A DNA stretch of 64,000 nucleotides from Oscillospiraceae bacterium (GTDB taxonomy: Bacteria > Bacillota > Clostridia > Oscillospirales > Ruminococcaceae): assembly GCA_018110925.1 (NCBI GenBank), contig JAGAZJ010000025.1:1-64000 (forward strand), given 5' to 3'. Made by a program: the position numbers and the translations under genes. Below are positions 18,920-27,482 of this stretch, piece after piece; the first letter of the stretch is position 1; every line of letters starts with the position of its first letter. The notes under the pieces were generated by a model that saw only the letters and a program-made list of their open reading frames with translations, had not been told where the DNA came from and did not search any database.

Positions 18920-20659
18920 GTGACGATGTTTCTGATAGTAATGCTCCCTACCTTTGCGGCGAGCGTGTTCCTGCTGGTCGGGATGAGAAACATAATAAGG
19001 GACAAGTCCTTTGAGACAGCAGAAAGCAAGGTCGAGAGCTACGGGTACTGGGTAAACGAGATCATGCTTCTTGGCGACCAGACAGCAAAGAACGTCGCCG
19101 CCAACAAGACCATAATAGATTTCATCACCGCAGAACACGATGATAATTCGGATTATTACAGGTTCTATGCGGAGAACAAGATAGAGGACCTTGTGAGTAC
19201 GCCCTCACAGGCTGAGAATGTCTACATCTATGTGAACAGGCGTGACTTTTTATACAACGAGGAGTTCCGCAGGCTGGACGAGGAGATAAAGTATGCTCCG
19301 TGGTACGAGAGCGCAATGGCCGGCAGCTCCCCCGTGTGGAACGTGCTTGTAGACCCGGTGACGGAAAAGTACAGGCTGACCTGCACCTGCCCCATATATT
19401 CGGGGGAGGAGAACATCGGGGCGGCGATAGTCACATTCTCCGACGAGTGGACGGAGAACGTGTCCATAGACTCCTCGGCAAGCCTTATACTGGCGCTCGA
19501 CGGGCGTGTGTACTGTTCGAGCAATGCGCCCAACATAAAGGCGGGGGACGATCTTTCGGACTATGCGGAGTACAGTGATGGCGAGACGGGCTTTGTCACA
19601 TACGACAAGGCACTTTACGGCATAAAGGGCTACGGTGTTACGAGAAATCTGAAAAATACAGGCGGAGTGTATCAGATAGCGCTGGTGCTGCCCGACTCCA
19701 CCATAAGCTATGAGCTTGACAAGATGTCGGTCATCTACGGGAGCTACTGCGGCCTTATGGTTGTGCTGTCACTGCTGACGATACTGCTGTTCACGAACAC
19801 CTTCTCGTCAAGGATAAAGAACCTGAGCGAAAAGATGCACAAGGTGGCGGACGGCGATTTCAGCGTAACGTTCAACGACAACGGCTCTGACGAGATATCA
19901 CAGCTCTACGGCGACCTGTCACTGATGATATCGAATATGCAGAAGCTGATAAATGACAACTACGCCACGAAGCTTCAGAGCGAGGCTTTCAAGCTCAACC
20001 AGATGGAGGCAGAGTTCAAGGCGCTGTCGTCACAGATAAATCCGCACTTTCTCTACAACACCCTTGAGACCATACGCATGAAGGCGTATGTGAACAATGA
20101 CAAGGAAACTGCCGCTCTGGTAAAGAAGCTGGGCAAGTTCATGCGCCGCTGTCTGGAATTCAAGGACGGAGAGGTAACACTTCAGTCGGAGCTTGAATTC
20201 ACCAAGAGCTATCTTGAACTTCAGGGGGCACGTTTCGGCGACAGGATAACATATCACATATATTCCGAGGTGTCGGGGGACTACATGATACTGCCCCTGC
20301 TGATACAGCCCCTTGTGGAGAACGCCTTCGTTCACGGTGTAGAGGCGAGCAAGGGCGGCGGAAAGATAGACATAAAGGTATACTATCACAACGATTTTGT
20401 GTATGTGGACGTGACGGACAACGGTCAGGGCATGAACGATGAGAAGCTGGCAGAGCTTGAATACAAGCTGGAGGTCAGCGACACATCCTCCGGAAAGAGC
20501 ATAGGTCTGACAAACGTTCACAAGAGGATAAGGATGTATCACGGCGATCAGTACGGTATGAGGATCGAGAGCGAGGAGGGCAAGGGCACCACGATAAGGC
20601 TGGTGCTGCCGAGAGCTCCCAAGAGCGGACTGGCTGTGAATGAGCTTCCGAAAGGGTGA
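18920..20659 (+). CDS. YesM-type membrane sensor histidine kinase
   Basis: About 580 residues. A first membrane helix (FLIVMLPTFAASVFLLVG), an extracellular Cache-like region (~30-265), a second membrane helix (~270-292), a HAMP domain, then the His_kinase/YesM motif with phospho-acceptor His ~376 in INPHFLYNT and an ATPase domain (VENAFVHG, DNGQGM, GIGL-like SIGLTN). The start is uncertain: the first standard codon is GTG at 18920, but it lacks a ribosome site. The purine-rich GAGAGGGAG at 18865-18873 would suit an in-frame CTG at 18884 (or ATA 18878), giving an N-terminus like other YesM proteins. Partner response regulator follows with a 4-base overlap. Confidence 0.9.
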   Translation: MTMFLIVMLPTFAASVFLLVGMRNIIRDKSFETAESKVESYGYWVNEIMLLGDQTAKNVAANKTIIDFITAEHDDNSDYYRFYAENKIEDLVSTPSQAENVYIYVNRRDFLYNEEFRRLDEEIKYAPWYESAMAGSSPVWNVLVDPVTEKYRLTCTCPIYSGEENIGAAIVTFSDEWTENVSIDSSASLILALDGRVYCSSNAPNIKAGDDLSDYAEYSDGETGFVTYDKALYGIKGYGVTRNLKNTGGVYQIALVLPDSTISYELDKMSVIYGSYCGLMVVLSLLTILLFTNTFSSRIKNLSEKMHKVADGDFSVTFNDNGSDEISQLYGDLSLMISNMQKLINDNYATKLQSEAFKLNQMEAEFKALSSQINPHFLYNTLETIRMKAYVNNDKETAALVKKLGKFMRRCLEFKDGEVTLQSELEFTKSYLELQGARFGDRITYHIYSEVSGDYMILPLLIQPLVENAFVHGVEASKGGGKIDIKVYYHNDFVYVDVTDNGQGMNDEKLAELEYKLEVSDTSSGKSIGLTNVHKRIRMYHGDQYGMRIESEEGKGTTIRLVLPRAPKSGLAVNELPKG

Positions 20660-22167
20660 GAACACTGTTAAAGGTATTGCTTGTCGATGATGAGCCGAAT
20701 GTACGTCAGGGTATCAGGATGATGATACCGTGGGTGGAGATAGGCTGTGAGGTCATCGGTGAAGCCGATGACGGCGACGACGGACTTTCAAAGATAATGA
20801 CGCTGCGGCCCGATATTGTCGTGGCGGATATAAAGATGCCCGGCAAGACGGGTATAGAGATGACACAGGCGGCAAAGGCACTGGGCTTTAACGGCAAGGT
20901 CATCATACTATCGGGCTATTCCGACTTTTCCTATGCAAAGGATGCCATCGCACTGGGCGTGGAGAATTTCATACTCAAGCCCGTTGACGAGGATGAGCTT
21001 ACAGAGGCGATAAACGCCGCAGGCAAGAAGATAGCCAAGGAACGTGAGCGCACCATAAATCAGCAGATAGGCAAGGAATACATAAACGAGCAGATGATAA
21101 AGGGCGTATTCTTCGGCAACGAGGAATATATCTCACGGTTTGAGAGCGAATACGAGCGTCTGGGCTTCCTGACTGCGGTCATAGCCTGCGACGGCGACGA
21201 CAAGAGCGACAGCTACTCGGCGGTGCGGCGCTTCTTTGACACGGTGAGCAATGTAGATATAATCCAGATAGACATAAGCGGCGTGCTGGGGCTCCTTTTC
21301 AAGAGCTGGAACAAGGCGGATATATACTCCGCTCTGGACAGGCTTTACGAGAGCCTTGAAGGCAGGATATACATTGCCTGCGGCGAGTATGTGCTGGATG
21401 CAAAGAGCATAAGAAAATCCTATGCCTGCGCCGAGTACCTGTACAGGAGCCGTTTTATATACGACAAGGGCGGCGTGGTCACGGATGCGGAAATACACAA
21501 GCCGCAGGGCGACCCCATAGATTATCCCGAGCGTGTATACGCCTTTATGGAGATAAACGACACCAAGAAGATGTGCGCTCTGCTTGACAACTTCATGGAG
21601 TCACTGCGCTTCATGGGCAACACCCCCGAAAAGGCGAAGGTCAGCGTCATAACGCTCGTCATAGACATAAGGGCAAGGATAGTGCGCACCGTTGCCGACA
21701 AGAAGCCCGAGAACCTTGTGACGGACGAATTCATGAGCGGTCTGGAGGAGTCACATTCCCTCTCGGAGATGATAGAGAGCGTTAAGAGCGTGCTCACGGA
21801 AGTATCCGATATGTGCTTTGCCAAGTCCACCAAGAGCAATATGGAGAGAGTGGTGCAGTACATCAGATCAAACTACGACCGTGAACTGCGTCTGGAGATG
21901 CTTGCGGGGATATTCGGCTACAACAGCGCATATCTCGGAAAGGTGTTCCACCAGTACACGGGTGAGAACTTCAACAACTATCTTGATAACATACGCATAA
22001 CCGAAGCGAAGCGGCTTCTCAAAGACGAAGACTATAAGGTCTATGAGGTCGCTGAGATGGTCGGATACAGCAATATAAACTATTTCCATAACAAATTCAA
22101 GAAGAGTGTGGGTATGAGCCCCCTGAGCTTCAAGAAGCAGTACGGCAGCGGAAGCTCGGAGGAATGA
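20656..22167 (+). CDS. YesN-type response regulator with AraC output domain
   Basis: 503 residues: receiver domain (~5-125) with DDE near the start and phospho-acceptor Asp 58 in VVADIKMPG, a middle region of unknown fold, and a C-terminal pair of AraC-type helix-turn-helix motifs (~400-495) with the FHNKFKKSVGMSPLSFKK signature. Starts with GTG, overlapping the kinase stop as GTGA, so the pair is translationally coupled. YesMN systems commonly control polysaccharide uptake or degradation genes next to them; here the next gene is nfnA, so the target is not obvious. Confidence 0.92.
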   Translation: MRTLLKVLLVDDEPNVRQGIRMMIPWVEIGCEVIGEADDGDDGLSKIMTLRPDIVVADIKMPGKTGIEMTQAAKALGFNGKVIILSGYSDFSYAKDAIALGVENFILKPVDEDELTEAINAAGKKIAKERERTINQQIGKEYINEQMIKGVFFGNEEYISRFESEYERLGFLTAVIACDGDDKSDSYSAVRRFFDTVSNVDIIQIDISGVLGLLFKSWNKADIYSALDRLYESLEGRIYIACGEYVLDAKSIRKSYACAEYLYRSRFIYDKGGVVTDAEIHKPQGDPIDYPERVYAFMEINDTKKMCALLDNFMESLRFMGNTPEKAKVSVITLVIDIRARIVRTVADKKPENLVTDEFMSGLEESHSLSEMIESVKSVLTEVSDMCFAKSTKSNMERVVQYIRSNYDRELRLEMLAGIFGYNSAYLGKVFHQYTGENFNNYLDNIRITEAKRLLKDEDYKVYEVAEMVGYSNINYFHNKFKKSVGMSPLSFKKQYGSGSSEE

Positions 22168-22208
22168 CGCTCTTGTCTACCCTTCATATGAGAAAGGACA
22201 GGAAAGAA

Positions 22209-23048
22209 ATGTACAGGATCGTTAAGAAAAGGGTTCTCAATCCCACCGTGATATGGATGGATATCGAAGCACCCGCAGTCGCAAGGAAGGCTGAGCCGGG
22301 GCAGTTCATCATACTGCGTGTAGATGAGGACGGCGAGAGGATACCTCTTACCGTCGGAGGATACGACAGGGAGCAGGGAACGGTCACCATCATATTCCAG
22401 GTGGTGGGCGCTACCACGGAAAAGCTCGCTCACAAGAACGAGGGCGACTGTATACAGGATTTTGCGGGGCCTCTGGGCAATGCGACACATATCGAGGGTC
22501 TGAAAAAGGTAGCGGTAGTCGGAGGCGGCGTGGGCTGCGCCATAGCGTATCCCGTTGCCAAGAAGCTCCACGAATCGGGCTGTGAGGTACACTCCATAGT
22601 CGGTTTCAGAAACAAGGACCTTGTTATCCTTGAGGATGAGTTCAGAGCCTGTTCCGATAAGCTGTGCATGATGAGCGATGATGGCTCATACGGCACAAAG
22701 GGTCTTGTGACAAATGCCCTCAAGGAGCTTATCGAGAGCGGCGAGAAGTATGACGAGGTCATCGCTATCGGCCCTGTTATCATGATGAAGTTCGTTGCCG
22801 CACTCACAAAGGAATACGGCATAAAGACAATTGTATCCATGAACCCTGTTATGATAGACGGAACCGGTATGTGCGGCGGATGTCGTCTCACCGTCGGCGG
22901 CGAGACAAAGTTTGCCTGTGTGGACGGCCCCGAATTTGACGGTCATCTGGTGGACTTTGACGAGGCTATGGCTCGTTCTACCATGTACAAGCCCTTTGAG
23001 AGGGCAAAGCATGAGGAGACCTGCAATCTTTACAAGGAGGTATTATAA
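22209..23048 (+). CDS. nfnA: NfnA: ferredoxin-NADP reductase alpha subunit
   Basis: 279 residues. Small subunit of the NADH-dependent reduced ferredoxin:NADP+ oxidoreductase (also called sulfide dehydrogenase subunit beta). The N-terminal FAD-binding barrel has PGQFIILR and IPLTVGGYD, then an NAD-binding half with VGGGVGCAIAYPVAK, and a C-terminal iron-sulfur site in MCGGC and FACVDGPEFDGH. The ATG at 22209 is preceded by AGGA. It lies 41 nt after the response regulator and overlaps nfnB by one base (TAATG). Bifurcates electrons between NADPH, NAD+ and ferredoxin in anaerobes. Confidence 0.9.
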   Translation: MYRIVKKRVLNPTVIWMDIEAPAVARKAEPGQFIILRVDEDGERIPLTVGGYDREQGTVTIIFQVVGATTEKLAHKNEGDCIQDFAGPLGNATHIEGLKKVAVVGGGVGCAIAYPVAKKLHESGCEVHSIVGFRNKDLVILEDEFRACSDKLCMMSDDGSYGTKGLVTNALKELIESGEKYDEVIAIGPVIMMKFVAALTKEYGIKTIVSMNPVMIDGTGMCGGCRLTVGGETKFACVDGPEFDGHLVDFDEAMARSTMYKPFERAKHEETCNLYKEVL

Positions 23049-24442
23049 TGGCTAAGCCTAATATGTCGCTTGTGAAGAACCCCATGCCTTCACAGGACCC
23101 TGATGTAAGAAACAAGAACTTTGACGAGGTGGCTCTCGGATATTCGGCTGAGACGGCACAGGACGAGGCTCTGCGCTGTCTGGGCTGTAAGGCTATGCCC
23201 TGCGTTTCCGGATGTCCCGTCAATATTGATATACCCGGATTTATCAAGAAGATAGCAGAGGGCGAATTTGAGGAGGCTTACAGCGTTATCTCAAAGTCCA
23301 GCTCTCTTCCTGCCGTTTGCGGCAGAGTGTGCCCTCAGGAGACACAGTGCGAGGGCAAGTGTGTAAGAGGCAAGAAGGGCGACCCCGTCGGCATAGGCAG
23401 ACTGGAGCGCTTTGCCGCCGACTTCCACAACAGCAATTTCAAGGGCGAACCCGAAAAGCCCGTATCAAACGGCAAGAAGGTAGCTGTTATCGGTGCGGGT
23501 CCCGCAGGTCTCACCTGTGCCGGCGATCTTGCCAAGATGGGCTATGAGGTGACGGTGTTTGAGGCACTTCATCTTGCAGGCGGCGTTCTTGTGTACGGCA
23601 TACCCGAATTCAGACTTCCCAAGGCTATCGTACAGCGTGAGATAGACGGTCTGAAAGCTATCGGCGTAAAGATAGAGACAAATATGATAATAGGCAAGAC
23701 CATAACCGTGGACGAGCTTTTCGCTGACGGCTTCAAGGCTGTGTTCATCGGAAGCGGCGCAGGTCTGCCCAACTTCATGAAGATACCCGGTGAGAATTTG
23801 AAGGGCGTATATTCCGCAAACGAGTTCCTCACGAGAGTAAATCTCATGAAGGCATACAAGCAGGGCGCTGACACGCCTATCAAGCAGAACAGGAACGTTG
23901 CTGTCGTAGGCGGCGGAAACGTTGCGATGGATGCGGCACGTTCGGCGCTCCGTCTCGGTGCGGAGAATGTATATATCGTTTACAGACGAGGCGAGGAGGA
24001 GCTCCCTGCCCGTGCGGAGGAGATCGAGCACGCCAAGGAGGAGGGCATAATCTTCAAGACCCTCACGAACCCCGTAAAGATAAACGGCGATGAAAACGGC
24101 TTTGTAAAGTCTGTTGAATGTGTATCAATGGAGCTGGGCGAGCCCGATGCTTCCGGCAGGCGCAGACCCATAGTAAAGCAGGGCTCCGAACACACAATAG
24201 ATGTTGACTGTGTTATCATGGCTATCGGCACATCTCCCAATCCGCTCATAAAGAACACCACGGAGGGGCTTGACACAAACAAGTGGGGCTGTATCGTGGC
24301 GAGCGAGGAGACAGGCCTTACATCCCGTGAGGGCGTTTATGCGGGCGGCGACGCCGTGACGGGTGCGGCAACCGTTATACTGGCAATGGGTGCAGGCAAG
24401 ACAGCGGCTGCTTCGATAGACGAATATCTGTCCGCTAAGTAA
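23048..24442 (+). CDS. nfnB: NfnB: NADPH-binding flavoprotein subunit
   Basis: 464 residues. Large subunit of the NfnAB complex; often labelled glutamate synthase small subunit (gltA/gltD), to which it is related. N-terminal cysteine motifs for two [4Fe-4S] clusters (CLGCKAMPCVSGCPV and CGRVCPQETQCEGKC), the first FAD/NAD fold at VIGAGPAGLTCAGDLA, the second at VVGGGNVAMDAARSALRLG, and a C-terminal GGDAVTGAATVILAMGAG. The pairing with nfnA, and not with a large glutamate synthase subunit, is why I call it NfnB. Good AAGGAGG before the ATG. Confidence 0.9.
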   Translation: MAKPNMSLVKNPMPSQDPDVRNKNFDEVALGYSAETAQDEALRCLGCKAMPCVSGCPVNIDIPGFIKKIAEGEFEEAYSVISKSSSLPAVCGRVCPQETQCEGKCVRGKKGDPVGIGRLERFAADFHNSNFKGEPEKPVSNGKKVAVIGAGPAGLTCAGDLAKMGYEVTVFEALHLAGGVLVYGIPEFRLPKAIVQREIDGLKAIGVKIETNMIIGKTITVDELFADGFKAVFIGSGAGLPNFMKIPGENLKGVYSANEFLTRVNLMKAYKQGADTPIKQNRNVAVVGGGNVAMDAARSALRLGAENVYIVYRRGEEELPARAEEIEHAKEEGIIFKTLTNPVKINGDENGFVKSVECVSMELGEPDASGRRRPIVKQGSEHTIDVDCVIMAIGTSPNPLIKNTTEGLDTNKWGCIVASEETGLTSREGVYAGGDAVTGAATVILAMGAGKTAAASIDEYLSAK

Positions 24443-24448
24443 AGGTCA

Positions 24449-24477
24449 CAGGGTACGGGCGGAGAGCCTGTACCCTG
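24449..24477 (+). terminator. Hairpin after nfnB
   Basis: 12-bp stem with one G-U pair (24449-24460 with 24466-24477), loop of 5. Only a poor T tail follows and the next gene starts 13 nt later, so it is a partial terminator or processing site. Confidence 0.55.
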
Positions 24478-24489
24478 TATTGATGCGAT

Positions 24490-25449
24490 ATGAAAAGATT
24501 TATCATAAACTCAAACGATGCGGGACAGCGTGTGGACAAGTTCATCACCAAGGCGTGTCCTGCTTTGCCGCAGAGCGCACTGTACAAGGGGATACGAACA
24601 AAGAACATAAAGCTCAACCGCAAGCGGTGCGAGATATCTACAAGGCTTTCGGAGGGCGATGTGCTGGAGCTGTATCTGCCCGATGATATGCTGACAGTGC
24701 CCGACAGGAACGACTTCATGGCCGCCCCTGCAAGGCTGGACATCGTTTATGAGGATGAAAACATCATACTCATAGACAAGAAAAACGGTCTGGTGGTTCA
24801 TGAGGACGATGAAAAGACCGCAGATACCCTTGCAAACAGGCTCAAACACTATCTCTATGACAAGGGTGAGTATATCCCCGACAGCGAGAGCTCCTTTGCG
24901 CCTGCTCTGTGTAACCGCCTTGACAGGAACACCGGGGGCATCGTCATAGCCGCCAAAAATGCGGAAGCGCTGCGTATCATGAACGAGAAGATAAAGAACA
25001 GAGAGCTGGACAAGAGGTACCTGTGCATAACCGCAGGCGTGCCGCCGAAGGACAGTGACACTGTTGAGGCCTATCTGTACAAGGACAGTGACAGGAACAC
25101 CGTCACCGTCAGCGACAGGAGCACCCATGCCAATAAGAAGATAGTGACAGCCTACAAGGTGCTTGACAAGAGGGACGGCTTTGCTCTCTGCGAGGTGGAG
25201 CTCCTCACGGGGCGCACTCATCAGATAAGGGCACACATGGCGCATATCGGATGCCCTCTGCTGGGTGACGGCAAGTACGGTGACAACCGTAAAAACCGTA
25301 TGGCGGGGGTAAAGACACAGGCGCTTTATTCCTACAAGCTGAGATTTAAATTCAGCTCTCCGTCGGGGGCGCTTGCCTATCTTGACGGCAGGGAATTTGA
25401 GGTAAAGGATGTATGGGTAAAGACATTCTGGGATAATATGCAGAGCTGA
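24490..25449 (+). CDS. RluA-family pseudouridine synthase
   Basis: 319 residues. N-terminal S4-like RNA-binding domain (~1-65) then the catalytic domain with the conserved Asp 145 in CNRLDRNTGGI (family pattern HRLDxxTSG, with Asn replacing His) and later LLTGRTHQIRAHM. Makes pseudouridine in rRNA (RluC/RluD type) or tRNA; the exact site cannot be told. It follows nfnB at 47 nt and ends at a strong terminator. Confidence 0.92.
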   Translation: MKRFIINSNDAGQRVDKFITKACPALPQSALYKGIRTKNIKLNRKRCEISTRLSEGDVLELYLPDDMLTVPDRNDFMAAPARLDIVYEDENIILIDKKNGLVVHEDDEKTADTLANRLKHYLYDKGEYIPDSESSFAPALCNRLDRNTGGIVIAAKNAEALRIMNEKIKNRELDKRYLCITAGVPPKDSDTVEAYLYKDSDRNTVTVSDRSTHANKKIVTAYKVLDKRDGFALCEVELLTGRTHQIRAHMAHIGCPLLGDGKYGDNRKNRMAGVKTQALYSYKLRFKFSSPSGALAYLDGREFEVKDVWVKTFWDNMQS

Positions 25450-25477
25450 AAGCGGTGAGGTGTTCACCGCTTTTTTT
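25450..25477 (+). terminator. Intrinsic terminator of the RluA gene
   Basis: 8-bp perfect stem AGCGGTGA / TCACCGCT, 5-nt loop and a run of about eight T. Confidence 0.92.
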
Positions 25478-25511
25478 GCGGCAATATTAACTGAATGTTC
25501 TTGTTTTTTTT

Positions 25512-25540
25512 TTGTAAACATTTCCTGCTAAAATGATAAT
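25512..25540 (+). promoter_or_regulatory. Possible promoter of the DUF262 remnant
   Basis: TTGTAA (25512-25517), 17-bp spacer, GATAAT (25535-25540). The region is AT-rich, so the match is less informative. Confidence 0.45.
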
Positions 25541-25596
25541 ATAAGGGTCATTGTATTCAGATCAATTTTATCATTTTGAACAGCAGGAGGGGCTTT

Positions 25597-25779
25597 ATGA
25601 GCCGTTTTGAGGATAACAGCATAACAATTTATGAAGCTATGCAGAATATTAGCAAGGGAAAATATGTTATGCCTGCCTTTCAGAGAGACTTTGTTTGTGT
25701 CAATGATTATGACAGATATATACTCCCTCATGACTTATGTATGGACATAGAAACAGATTATTACAATAATACACGCTGA
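25597..25779 (+). pseudogene. Truncated DUF262 (GmrSD-type N-terminal) gene
   Basis: A 60-residue reading frame with AGGAGG 6 nt before its ATG. Residues 8-34 resemble the start of DUF262 proteins: ITIYEAMQNISKGKYVMPAF then QRDFV, the family QR-x-[FY]-V signature. After this the similarity stops and the frame ends, whereas complete DUF262 proteins are several hundred residues. DUF262 is the N-terminal domain of the modification-dependent restriction protein GmrSD and relatives. The well-kept ribosome site and N-terminus suggest a recent truncation. It lies at the left edge of an AT-rich island. Confidence 0.6.
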
Positions 25780-25790
25780 ATCCTCGATAC

Positions 25791-25821
25791 AGCCTATTCC
25801 TATACTTCAGGCTATTTTTTT
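25791..25821 (+). terminator. Weak intrinsic terminator after the DUF262 remnant
   Basis: 5-bp stem AGCCT / AGGCT with a 13-nt loop, followed by seven T. Confidence 0.5.
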
Positions 25822-25892
25822 ATAGTTTATTAATTATTTTATCAATACTATCGCATTAAATTAAATTATTCATTAATTCTATTATTATCTAC

Positions 25893-25920
25893 TTGTAAAT
25901 TTACACAAATATGATATAAT
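25893..25920 (+). promoter_or_regulatory. Possible promoter of the frameshifted gene
   Basis: TTGTAA (25893-25898), 16-bp spacer, TATAAT (25915-25920) in very AT-rich sequence. Confidence 0.5.
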
Positions 25921-25982
25921 TGTAAATAATGCTGTTATATGCCAAATCGCATAAATTTACCATTATTCGTTGGGATATTAGA

Positions 25983-26357
25983 ATGAATAAGACGATCAAG
26001 ACTATCCCCCCATAGCTGTTGCTGTCTGTCTTGCACTTGCGGGCACAGCATTCACAGCAGGCAGGCTGACAGCCTCAGACGAGGCAAAGAAGCTGTCCGA
26101 AAGCAGCAAATGACAAGCTGAACATGATAATCACTGATATAGACGTTTTCACCGCTCCGGGCGATGGCGAACATAAGCTTGATACAGAGCTTTCGGATAA
26201 GTTCACCAAGCTCAGAGAATCCCTTGCATCAAAGACAGCCTTACAGGAAAAGCAGGCGAAGGCGGCGGTGAAGAAACTGACCGCAGAGCGCACGCAGCTT
26301 GTCTGTGACAGGGACAGGGTGCTCTACTGTCTGAACAATACGGTCTACAGGGGGTGA
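25983..26357 (+). pseudogene. Twice-frameshifted small exported coiled-coil protein
   Basis: From ATG 25983 the frame stops at 26013 just after a run of six C (26006-26011). With one extra C the frame continues as a signal-like segment (IAVAVCLALAGTAFTAG). At 26108-26111 it stops again; removing one A in AAATGA restores the frame into a 78-residue tail ending at 26357 that is Lys/Glu/Ala-rich and probably helical. The repaired product would be about 124 residues. Base composition is GC-richer than the flanking island. The two single-base changes in short runs could be real decay or sequencing errors. No family recognised. Confidence 0.6.
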
Positions 26358-26438
26358 CAGAAGAAAATACATATTGGTTTATAGGATAACAGGATAATAA
26401 AGCATAGCTTTCATTTCAGAAAGCGGAAAGGGGTTTTT

Positions 26439-27179
26439 ATGGAAGTTTTAAATGCATTGGTACCCGAGAAGCTGCTGACACTTATACTTGCGCTTGTCAT
26501 GAGTGTGAATATGAGCGGATGTAGGGGTACGGTGGATGCAACAGACACCAAACTGGCATCGTCGACGGTGACTTCTGAGCAGACTGTTACTACAGCTCAA
26601 AAAATTAAAGATTATAATGATACTGATAGCAAAGATGGTCTGCCAGGCAAAATGTCTGTAGATGATCTGCAAAGTGGAATACGAATAAATAATAACTCTA
26701 TAAAATTTGGATTGCCTACAACGATCCACGAAATAATATCTGTCGATAACAGATTATCCTACAAAGCCCATGATAATTATGGAAATGTCGAAGATTACTT
26801 TAATAATTGCAATGGTAAAGCAAGATATGATATATACTATGATGATCTCTATATTTTACACGTCATAATTAACCAGGATAATTATAGTGGTGACTTGGAG
26901 AATACCGAAGTATCCTCGATCAGCGGCGGATTTTATAATAAAGATATTGATCCCGCTGAAACTGATATTTCATTCTTTTCTACATTGTCACTTGAGAGTG
27001 ATTATAATGATATTATCTCTTATCTGGGTACACCTGATACAATATTCGATTATAATATGAAATACAACTTTTCATATAATGGCACTTCATATTTTATTGA
27101 ATTCAATTACGATAGTTTAGATTTTAGCACCTCACCCGCAAAATTACTTGGTATATATATTGTAACAAAAAGGAGTTGA
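26439..27179 (+). CDS. Lipoprotein with one copy of an unrecognised repeat domain
   Basis: 246 residues. A signal peptide (LLTLILALVMSVNMSGC, lipobox Cys) is followed by a Thr/Ser linker and one domain beginning MSVDDLQSGIRINNNSIKF and containing LPTTIHEIIS, a DILY-like strand, a YNDIISYLGTPD segment and a final beta strand. The same domain occurs three times in the lipoprotein at 27483-29438, and the two signal peptides start almost identically (MEVLN... MSVNM), so they are paralogues. AAAGGGG precedes the ATG. AT-rich codon use unlike the core genes. Function unknown. Confidence 0.8.
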   Translation: MEVLNALVPEKLLTLILALVMSVNMSGCRGTVDATDTKLASSTVTSEQTVTTAQKIKDYNDTDSKDGLPGKMSVDDLQSGIRINNNSIKFGLPTTIHEIISVDNRLSYKAHDNYGNVEDYFNNCNGKARYDIYYDDLYILHVIINQDNYSGDLENTEVSSISGGFYNKDIDPAETDISFFSTLSLESDYNDIISYLGTPDTIFDYNMKYNFSYNGTSYFIEFNYDSLDFSTSPAKLLGIYIVTKRS

Positions 27180-27184
27180 AAATA

Positions 27185-27436
27185 ATGTCTTCAACATTTG
27201 TAGATGGAAGATATGTTAATCGTGTTTATATACAAGAAACCGCACAAGAATTAGCATTGGTATGCGACAATAATACAGCTTCTGCCGTTCCTCAAAGAAC
27301 AGTGGTGTATAATCCCGAAACACGGAAATACACATATAATTACGATGATAAAAGAAAAATAGAGCTATATTCTACACCAGATGTAATAGCATACTATTTT
27401 GGTACAAATGTAACTGATCCTGATAGAAGATCATAG
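27185..27436 (+). CDS. Small hypothetical protein between paralogous lipoproteins
   Basis: 83 residues, no signal peptide or membrane helix, fairly polar with several Tyr and Thr (TRKYTYNYDDKRKIELYS). AAGGAG lies 9 nt before the ATG at 27185, and the gene starts 5 nt after the preceding lipoprotein stop, so it is very probably translated in the same operon. No family recognised. As a cytoplasmic protein between two exported ones its role is unclear. Confidence 0.65.
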   Translation: MSSTFVDGRYVNRVYIQETAQELALVCDNNTASAVPQRTVVYNPETRKYTYNYDDKRKIELYSTPDVIAYYFGTNVTDPDRRS

Positions 27437-27482
27437 AGGCAATAGGTTTATGGGATAACCACATACGAAAGGGGAAAAGTTT

